The notes under the pieces were generated by a model. It ran no database searches. It had not been told where the DNA came from and saw only the letters and a list, made by a program, of their open reading frames with translations. Source: Candidatus Falkowiibacteriota bacterium (GTDB lineage: Archaea; Iainarchaeota; Iainarchaeia; Iainarchaeales; GCA-2688035). Taken from it: a stretch of DNA of 6,597 nucleotides. The translations under genes were made by a program, and so were the position numbers. The stretch lies in contig JAFCBY010000060.1 in the NCBI GenBank assembly GCA_017610485.1, positions 1 to 6,597 of the forward strand, read 5' to 3'. Positions 1-3,911 of the stretch are shown here, piece by piece. Positions within the stretch are counted from its first letter, which is position 1. Each line of letters starts with the position of its first letter.

Positions 1-456
1 CCGTTTTTCTTCCTCTGGAACTGCAACAATTTCTTCTTCAACCGCAATTTCCTCCTGCTCGGGGGCAATTTCTTCTTCAACCGCGGTTTCCTCCGGCTTT
101 GGGGCAATCTCTTCCGGTTCGGGGACAGGTTCCTTTTCTTCCGGAACTTCCTCTGGCTCTTCCTCGATTTCAGGCTCCTCCGGCTTTTCTTCAATCACTG
201 CCTCTTCTAATTTTTCCTCTTTCTTAATCTCGGGCTCTTCAACAGCCTGAGGCTTTTCTTCAGCAATTGCATCCTCCGGCTTTTCAGTTTTTTCTTCAAC
301 AGAGGGCTTTTCTTCAACAGGCTTTTCCTCAACAGGTGGAACCGGCTCTTCAATTTTTGGTTGTTCCTCAGAAACAGCTGCTTGAGGCTCTGACTCGAGC
401 CTGTTTTTCACCTTTTCGGTGAACTTGCCTATTTTTTTCTTTAGCAGGTCAAACAA
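1..456 (-). CDS. ftsY: Signal recognition particle receptor FtsY, N-terminal acidic part (partial, runs off left edge)
   Basis: FtsY is the membrane-associated GTPase receptor that docks SRP-bound ribosomes at the translocon. Only its first 152 codons are in the window; the NG GTPase domain would lie beyond position 1. The frame is open from the left edge to position 456 and contains no ATG. Starting at the TTG (454-456) gives M-FDLLKKKIGKFTEKV, the amphipathic basic helix typical of archaeal FtsY N-termini. After about 25 residues comes a long Glu/Pro/Lys/Val low-complexity tract with EEKP- and VEEE-type repeats, matching the acidic A region of FtsY but long for an archaeon. The TTG lies one base after the prefoldin alpha stop, with only a weak GTGA ribosome site, so translational coupling is likely. 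Identification rests on the N-terminal helix, the acidic tract and the known gene order (prefoldin alpha followed by ftsY). Without the GTPase domain it stays an inference, though a good one. Confidence 0.82.
   Translation of the reverse strand, partial: MFDLLKKKIGKFTEKVKNRLESEPQAAVSEEQPKIEEPVPPVEEKPVEEKPSVEEKTEKPEDAIAEEKPQAVEEPEIKKEEKLEEAVIEEKPEEPEIEEEPEEVPEEKEPVPEPEEIAPKPEETAVEEEIAPEQEEIAVEEEIVAVPEEEKR
27..94 (-). repeat. 39-bp tandem duplication in the FtsY acidic region
   Basis: A 29-bp block at 27-55 recurs at 66-94 with two mismatches, giving a period of 39 bp (13 codons). It encodes two copies of a VEEEI-centred Glu-rich unit. A third, weaker copy of its edge lies near 104-118. The length is a multiple of three, so the frame is kept; it looks like recent in-frame expansion of the acidic tract. 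Confidence 0.7.
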
Positions 457-457
457 T

Positions 458-922
458 TTAGCTCACGCTTGGTGTCTCGTTTTGGGTTTGCTGTGAGACC
501 GCCTTTTGTCCCTCTTGCAGTATTGAGGCGACGTTTTGGAGGTTTTTTGTAACAATGTGTGCTTCGTTTCTTACAGCAGTTATGTCGTTTTTCGTATTTT
601 TAATGTCTTCCTCAAGCTTTGCCAAAACATTTTCGATTTCGCCTTCAACCAGGACGTTGCCTGCAAGGCTGTTTTTCACGGTTTTCACGTTTGCGATCTT
701 TGCCTCGGCGTAGACTCCGGCTCCCAAGCCAACCAGAATATTTTGCTCGTTGCTGGCTTCCTTGATTCCCTTCAGGGATTCAACCGCAATTGTCATCTCT
801 GTCAAAATTTGCCTGATTTCCTGCTCCCTTCTTCGGAGTTCGGACAGCTTTTTTTGGTCAACGTTGTAGGTGTCGAGCAAGTGCTTTGCCGAAACCTTGA
901 TATCATTTTTCTTTTCCTTCAT
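458..922 (-). CDS. pfdA: Prefoldin subunit alpha
   Basis: Prefoldin (GimC) is a hexameric cytosolic chaperone made of two alpha and four beta subunits. It catches nascent or unfolded chains and hands them to the thermosome. The 154-residue length fits the alpha subunit (usually about 140-150). Residues about 10-55 form an N-terminal coiled coil with heptads (KLSELRRREQEIRQIL). The central part, about 60-95, carries the family signature ILVGLGAGVYAEAKI followed by VLVEG, the beta hairpins that build the hexamer platform. Residues about 96-145 form the second coiled coil, with a Gln/Ser-rich tail. The ATG at 920-922 has a GAGGTG ribosome site 7 nt upstream (930-935). Its first 20 nt overlap the end of the eL20 gene, and it ends one base before the ftsY start, so it is co-transcribed and probably coupled to both. 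Confidence 0.93.
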   Translation of the reverse strand: MKEKKNDIKVSAKHLLDTYNVDQKKLSELRRREQEIRQILTEMTIAVESLKGIKEASNEQNILVGLGAGVYAEAKIANVKTVKNSLAGNVLVEGEIENVLAKLEEDIKNTKNDITAVRNEAHIVTKNLQNVASILQEGQKAVSQQTQNETPSVS

Positions 923-1112
923 TTTGACGCACCTCTTTTGTTTCCTTCACCAAAATTCGGTTTCTTTTAAGCTTGTTTTTGCTTCCAAAAAGGCAGAGGG
1001 CCTTTTCTGTTGCAAAGCCGGCTGTTTTTGCCTTAATCTCTTTTGAGAATGGCTTTTTGCCTCGTTTTTCAACAATTTCGCCTTCAACCAAAAACGTTTT
1101 TTCTTCAGCCAT
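903..1112 (-). CDS. rplX: Large-subunit ribosomal protein eL20 (archaeal LX / L18a)
   Basis: This is the small archaeal counterpart of the eukaryotic L18a N-terminal domain, a late-binding protein of the large ribosomal subunit. The 69-residue length is close to the usual archaeal LX size. The recognisable core is an N-terminal beta strand (FLVEGEI), then PFSKEIKAK, then FGSKNKLKRNRILV, matching the family pattern F-[ST]-K-E-[IV]-x-A ... GSK-x-[KR]-[VL]-KR-x-x-I. The ATG is at 1110-1112, 6 nt after the aIF6 stop; a GAGGGGG tract spans that stop and could serve as ribosome site. The basic, Glu-rich C-terminus overlaps the first 20 nt of prefoldin alpha in another frame. Placement between aIF6 and prefoldin alpha is the classical archaeal order and supports the call. 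A few conserved residues of the LX family are replaced, but nothing looks broken. Confidence 0.88.
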   Translation of the reverse strand: MAEEKTFLVEGEIVEKRGKKPFSKEIKAKTAGFATEKALCLFGSKNKLKRNRILVKETKEVRQNEGKEK

Positions 1113-1118
1113 TTCCTT

Positions 1119-1778
1119 CTACCCCCTCAAACCCTCATCAATTCTTGCGAGCTCAAACCCTGTTGTGGCGTTTCCTGCCAGGGCGGCCTCGCTGTTTGCA
1201 ACAATACTGTTTCCCACAAAGCAGTCTCCTGTGTTGGCTGTTGCCTTCGCTCCCTGAATGCCGAAGTGGCTTTCGATCGCCTTAGCTTCCTTTTCCTCAG
1301 CCATTTTGTTCAGCAAAAATCCCTTGTTTGTTGCAACAATGCTCGCGCCCACAACGTCGGATCCTGCAATTGTTGCCTTCATCAATTCAACGCCTAAATT
1401 CTTTTCAATTGTTTTAACCTGTTTTTCTGAAAAAATTCCTGAGTAAATTCCCTTGCTGTCGTTTGCTGCAAGAAGGTTTCCAACAGCTGTTATGCCTTCA
1501 AGCCGGCTAACCTTTATTCCTGCCTGCTCCAGCTCTTTTTTTTCCCGCTCTTCAACAATGCTTCCGACTATCAGGCCCTTGCTGTTTGCCGCTGCAAGCA
1601 CGCCCAAAAGCGAGCTGTTTGCAATGCTTGCCTTTACTAGTTCGACGCCAAAGAGCTCTGAGAGCTTTTTTTCCTCTTTTTTTGAGAGTGCATTTGGAAC
1701 AAAGACTCTTTTTTCGGTTGCCAGGCAAAAGATTCCGACATACGGGCTTTCCCTTACAGTGCCGAGCTCTATTTTCAT
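1119..1778 (-). CDS. eif6: Translation initiation factor aIF6 (ribosome anti-association factor)
   Basis: aIF6 binds the large ribosomal subunit near uL14 and the sarcin-ricin loop, blocks subunit joining, and acts in late large-subunit maturation. The 219-residue length matches the family (about 220). The protein shows the five-fold internal repeat of the pentein fold: each unit of about 44 residues contains a small-residue turn plus N-[SD]-K-G or T-N-K-G. Examples are LGVLAAANSKGLIVG (about 58-72), VGNLLAANDSKGIYSG (about 99-114), VGASIVATNKGFLL (about 142-155) and VGNSIVANSEAALAG (about 188-202). The ATG at 1776-1778 overlaps the eL31 stop codon by 4 nt (ATGA), with GAGGGG and AAGGA upstream inside eL31, so the two are translationally coupled. 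Length and all repeats are intact. Confidence 0.96.
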   Translation of the reverse strand: MKIELGTVRESPYVGIFCLATEKRVFVPNALSKKEEKKLSELFGVELVKASIANSSLLGVLAAANSKGLIVGSIVEEREKKELEQAGIKVSRLEGITAVGNLLAANDSKGIYSGIFSEKQVKTIEKNLGVELMKATIAGSDVVGASIVATNKGFLLNKMAEEKEAKAIESHFGIQGAKATANTGDCFVGNSIVANSEAALAGNATTGFELARIDEGLRG

Positions 1779-2230
1779 TCCTTGCCCCTCTTCAAAGCAG
1801 CCTTTTCTGCCGACCTTTCGGCAAGCTTTTTCTCGTCCTTTTTCTTTTCCTTTTCCGCTGCTGCAGCCTTTTCTTCCTCTGTCAACTTTTTCTCTTTCTT
1901 CTCGTCCTTCTTCTTTTCAGTCTTTTCTTTCTTCTTGGCTTTTACCTTTTCTCCCTTGAGGAAAATGTTCACCTTGTTGTCAACAACCACTGCTCTTATG
2001 GAGATTTTTTTTGGGACCTTTTCCCTGCCCCTTTGCCAGAGGAACTCGTTTACCTTGTTGCTAATCAAAACGTCTTCTGCTTTGGCCCTAAAGTGCTTGT
2101 ATGCAAATCTTTTGAGCAGGTAAATTGCCTTGTTTGCCCGTTTGGGTCGAGGGCAGCCGAGCAAGGCCTGCAGCCCCACGGTAAATTCCCTTTCCAGCTT
2201 TTTCTCGTCCTTCTTTTTTTCTTTTGCCAT
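1775..2230 (-). CDS. rpl31e: Large-subunit ribosomal protein eL31 with a Lys/Glu-rich C-terminal extension
   Basis: eL31 sits beside the polypeptide exit tunnel of the large subunit, where SRP, trigger-like factors and the translocon dock. The conserved core is residues about 12-95: PRPKRANKAIYLLKRFAYKH, then KAEDVLISNKVNEFLWQRGREKVPKKISIRAVV, matching the archaeal pattern of KRA-x-K-A, the N-x-x-[LV]-N-x-x-[IL]-W-x-R-G-[IR]-E-x-[PV]-P-x-K stretch and a closing beta strand. Archaeal eL31 is usually about 80-100 residues; this one has 151 because of a charged tail (96-151) built of EKKKDEKK-type units. The same unit opens the protein at residues 4-11. The ATG is at 2228-2230, with AGGG 8 nt upstream in a 34-nt gap after eL39. 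The tail is probably disordered; its role is unknown. Confidence 0.93.
   Translation of the reverse strand: MAKEKKKDEKKLEREFTVGLQALLGCPRPKRANKAIYLLKRFAYKHFRAKAEDVLISNKVNEFLWQRGREKVPKKISIRAVVVDNKVNIFLKGEKVKAKKKEKTEKKKDEKKEKKLTEEEKAAAAEKEKKKDEKKLAERSAEKAALKRGKE
1824..2212 (-). repeat. 17-bp repeat at both ends of the eL31 gene
   Basis: The plus-strand sequence agctttttctcgtcctt occurs at 1824-1840 and again at 2196-2212, encoding the KDEKKL core of the charged units near the C- and N-terminus of eL31. A related, less exact copy encoding EKKKDEKK lies near 1895-1920. The repeats are short and lie in low-complexity coding DNA, so slippage or constraint on composition could explain them. Confidence 0.6.
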
Positions 2231-2264
2231 AATCCATTACCCTAAAAATTTCATCGTTGCCTAA

Positions 2265-2486
2265 TTACTCTTTCTTTCTTCTGGTTGCTGCCTTTTCCCT
2301 GTGCTTTCTTTTCCTGTAAAGCTTGCCCAAATCCGCGTCCTTCCAGGTTCGCTTGCTTTTGGGGTTCCAAATCCTTTTCCCGGCCTTCTGCAAAACCCAG
2401 ACAGGCGCATTTGTAAGGCCTGGCCTGATTTTCTTCCTTGTGCTAATCAAAAACTGCTTGAATTCCTCGTCCTTGTTGCGTGCCAT
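2265..2486 (-). CDS. rpl39e: Large-subunit ribosomal protein eL39, longer than usual
   Basis: eL39 is a tiny basic protein that lines the exit tunnel where bacteria have the extension of uL23. The family core is visible at residues about 13-53: lysine-rich start, then NAPVWVLQKAGKRIWNPKSKRTWKDADLG, corresponding to P-x-W-V-x-x-K-[TA]-x-[RK]-R and NPKxxR-x-W-R in other archaea. The usual archaeal length is about 50 residues; this one has 73, with an added Lys/Arg-rich tail after DLG (about 54-73) and a slightly longer start. The ATG is at 2484-2486, with AAGGA ending 11 nt upstream, overlapping the end of the PDCD5 gene, whose stop is 6 nt before. Its place directly before eL31 is the usual archaeal arrangement. 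Confidence 0.9.
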   Translation of the reverse strand: MARNKDEEFKQFLISTRKKIRPGLTNAPVWVLQKAGKRIWNPKSKRTWKDADLGKLYRKRKHREKAATRRKKE

Positions 2487-2492
2487 AAAAAA

Positions 2493-2786
2493 TCATTTCC
2501 TTTTGATGATAATTTCCCTCTTCACATTCATTTTTTCCAGGAGGGCCTTAACTTCTTCATCTCCAACCTTTCCCTGCAGCTGCCCTGCCCTTTGAAGGTA
2601 CAAGATTGCCTGAACAGCTTTTAAGTAAAGCTCGTTGTTCACAAGCTTCACATTGTTCAGCCTTGTTCTTGCATCCTCGGTCAAAAGCGCTCTCAGCATG
2701 GAAGAAATCTTTGCACTTGCCTCTTCCTCCATTTGCCTTCTCTGCAGTTCCTCCATTTTCCTCTTCTTCATTTCCTCATAATCCAT
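2493..2786 (-). CDS. PDCD5-like (TFAR19) DNA-binding protein
   Basis: This belongs to the small archaeal/eukaryotic family of PDCD5 (TFAR19), three-helix-bundle proteins that bind double-stranded DNA in archaeal members; the eukaryotic homologue acts in apoptosis and TRiC regulation. The exact archaeal role is not settled. The 97-residue length is slightly below the usual 105-120. A charged N-terminal helix (about 1-25, rich in Met, Glu, Arg) precedes the core: LLTEDARTRLNNVKLVNNELYLKAVQAILYLQRAGQLQGKVGDEEVKALLEKM. This matches the family pattern L-[TS]-x-E-A-R-x-R-L-x-N-[IV]-[KR]-[LM]-V, then G-[RQ]-[IL]-x-[GD]-K-[IV]-x-D-[ED], with a closing KREI.I.RK. ATG at 2784-2786 with GAGG 9 nt upstream. 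It lies 30 nt after eS19, as in most archaea. Confidence 0.93.
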   Translation of the reverse strand: MDYEEMKKRKMEELQRRQMEEEASAKISSMLRALLTEDARTRLNNVKLVNNELYLKAVQAILYLQRAGQLQGKVGDEEVKALLEKMNVKREIIIKRK

Positions 2787-2816
2787 TTCAAGCTTCCTCT
2801 ATAGGGCGCCCTTCAA

Positions 2817-3422
2817 CTAATTTTCGGCCTTTTCTTCCCTTTTCTTGTCCTCTTTCTTCTTGTCCTTTTTCTTCTCGTCTTCCTTGGCCCTTTCCTTGTC
2901 CTTAACTTCCTTCTCCTGCTTTTTCAGGGCAGCCTCAACATTTTTTTCCTCGGCAGTTTTTTCCTCGGGCTTTTCTTCCTTGCGGGCCGCCTTTTCCTTT
3001 CCAAGCTGCTTGGAAAAAGCCCCTGCCTGCTTGGCCTGTCTGTTTAAATAAGCCTGGCCCTTGCCTGTTATAACACGGCCCTTCTTGCTTTTCTTTATCA
3101 GACCCTGCTTTTCAAGCTGCTGCAGGCAAACCCTGATAATCTTGCCTGAGGCCTTCCTAAACACAGGCCTTCTAACTCCGCGCCTCTTCTTGCCCCCATA
3201 ATAGGTTCTAAGCGATTCAGTGCCCAGTGGGCCCTGCTTGTAAATCCTGTACAAAACGCTTGCAAGCCTTTCAAAGAACCAGTCAGGGCTGTCCGGAGCA
3301 CGCTCCCTGTGCTGTCCTGTCTTCACAAAGGCAGTCCACTCAGGCTGCTCAATTCCCTGCTTTCTCAAATCGGCTGCAATCGCCTTAATCAATGCCGCTG
3401 CCGGCACATCAAACACAGTCAA
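2817..3422 (-). CDS. rps19e: Small-subunit ribosomal protein eS19 with a Lys/Glu-rich C-terminal extension
   Basis: eS19 sits in the head of the small ribosomal subunit and is needed for its assembly in eukaryotes. The core, residues about 1-140, is intact: TVFDVPAAALIKAIAADL at the start, EWTAFVKTGQHRERAPDSPDWFFERLASVLYRIY, GPLGTESLRTYYGGKKRRGVRRPVF, and a winged-helix end (LEKQGLIKK ... GRVITGKGQAYL). The expected length is about 150; here a charged tail adds about 60 residues (141-201, K/E/D-rich). The start is TTG at 3420-3422: a GAGGTGA ribosome site lies 6 nt upstream and an in-frame TGA overlaps that site, so no upstream start is possible. A GTG two codons later is the only near alternative, and TVFDVP fits the family start better. 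It heads the run of genes leading to ftsY. Confidence 0.95.
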   Translation of the reverse strand: MTVFDVPAAALIKAIAADLRKQGIEQPEWTAFVKTGQHRERAPDSPDWFFERLASVLYRIYKQGPLGTESLRTYYGGKKRRGVRRPVFRKASGKIIRVCLQQLEKQGLIKKSKKGRVITGKGQAYLNRQAKQAGAFSKQLGKEKAARKEEKPEEKTAEEKNVEAALKKQEKEVKDKERAKEDEKKKDKKKEDKKREEKAEN

Positions 3423-3426
3423 ACAA

Positions 3427-3435
3427 ATTCACCTC
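3427..3435 (-). promoter_or_regulatory. Strong ribosome binding site of eS19
   Basis: GAGGTGA on the minus strand ends 6 nt before the TTG at 3422, the best match in the window to the archaeal 16S 3' end. It supports TTG, which would otherwise be a weak start. The 4-nt-loop hairpin at 3440-3451 lies just upstream of it. Confidence 0.75.
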
Positions 3436-3439
3436 AAAA

Positions 3440-3480
3440 CTCCTTTCGGAGCATTTTCCCACTCAACCCCTCGGGGAGTG
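3440..3480 (-). promoter_or_regulatory. Two hairpins in the eS19 5' leader
   Basis: On the minus strand, CTCC-GAAA-GGAG (3440-3451) is a short stem closed by a GNRA tetraloop. Upstream, CACTC (3476-3480) can pair with GAGTG (3460-3464) around an inner CCC/GGG, separated by a two-base bulge. Both would lie in the mRNA leader if transcription starts at the TATA-like elements at 3490-3530. A regulatory role is inference; no known leader family was recognised. Confidence 0.4.
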
Positions 3481-3496
3481 AAAAAAAGCTATTCGA

Positions 3497-3530
3497 TAAA
3501 AAACTCTCCCCCTGAAAGCTTTAAAAAGCT
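3497..3530 (-). promoter_or_regulatory. Candidate promoter of the eS19-ftsY gene cluster
   Basis: The 119-nt gap between Rnp4 and eS19 is the longest within the ribosomal-protein region and AT-rich. On the minus strand it holds AGCTTT-TT-AAAGCT (3517-3530), an inverted repeat containing a TTTAAA TATA-like core at 3520-3525. A second candidate, TTTTTTAT, lies at about 3496-3503. Either would place the start of transcription about 25 nt downstream, leaving a leader of some 50-75 nt before the TTG. T-runs at 3481-3487 and 3498-3503 could alternatively terminate the Rnp4 transcript. Confidence 0.45.
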
Positions 3531-3541
3531 ACTTTTTGGTC

Positions 3542-3886
3542 CTAATTTTTGCCTCCAGAGCCCATTTTCTCAACTTTCCCCTTCTTGAAGGAGAATCCGC
3601 ATTCCAAGCACTTTATCCCAACAAGCTCGTCCAAATCCCTCCATTCGGCGTTCTTGCCCTTCTTCAAAAAGCTGCCGCACTTCCTGCAGAACCTTTTCTT
3701 CAGCCCGACGGGAATCGGCGCCTTGTTCCTAGTGCTTACCTTCCTCGCAAGCTCAACACAGCGCTTGCTCCTTTCAGGATGCTCTCCAAACTCGGCTTCC
3801 GCTACCTCAAAAAGCCTGTAAATTCTCTCAAGCGCAATTCCCTTCCTGTAATTCTTCGAAGCCATGCAAAAATAAGGTGCGTTCAA
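3542..3886 (-). CDS. rnp4: RNase P protein component 4 (Rpp21), zinc ribbon
   Basis: Rpp21 pairs with Rpp29 and binds the specificity domain of archaeal RNase P RNA, helping 5'-end maturation of tRNA precursors. The N-terminal helical part (KNYRKGIALERIYRLFEVAEAEF, HPERSKRCVELARKVSTRNKAPIP) matches the family pattern A-x-x-R-I-x-x-L ... RY/RC-V-x-L-[AG]-R-[KR]-[IV]-[SA]-x-[RK]-[NY]. A zinc ribbon follows, with CxxC at 67-70 and CxxC at 93-96 (114-residue form). Two starts are possible: TTG at 3884-3886, with AGGA 8 nt upstream, and ATG at 3863-3865, which gives MASKNYRKGIALERI, the better family N-terminus, but has no ribosome site. The ATG could be read from a leaderless transcript. The gene lies 25 nt after the adhesin gene, possibly in the same transcript. 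Confidence 0.93.
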   Translation of the reverse strand: MNAPYFCMASKNYRKGIALERIYRLFEVAEAEFGEHPERSKRCVELARKVSTRNKAPIPVGLKKRFCRKCGSFLKKGKNAEWRDLDELVGIKCLECGFSFKKGKVEKMGSGGKN

Positions 3887-3911
3887 TTAGTTATTCCTTT
3901 TGGTTCCTGCC

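Noticed and set aside
536..970. Plus-strand open frame opposite prefoldin alpha and eL20
   Set aside because: It is rich in Phe, Cys, Leu and Val as expected for the complement of Lys/Glu/Asn-rich coding DNA, with no family signal; the minus-strand genes are certain.
1453..2245. Long plus-strand open frames (168 and 219 residues) opposite aIF6 and eL31
   Set aside because: Their Phe/Leu/Ser-rich runs mirror the Lys/Glu codons of eL31 and aIF6. They cross two recognised genes and have no domain or ribosome site of note.
2804..2811. GGGCGCCC palindrome between eS19 and PDCD5
   Set aside because: Eight bases with no loop space and no T-run; it cannot form a useful hairpin and may be chance. 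It could be a protein site, but nothing supports this.
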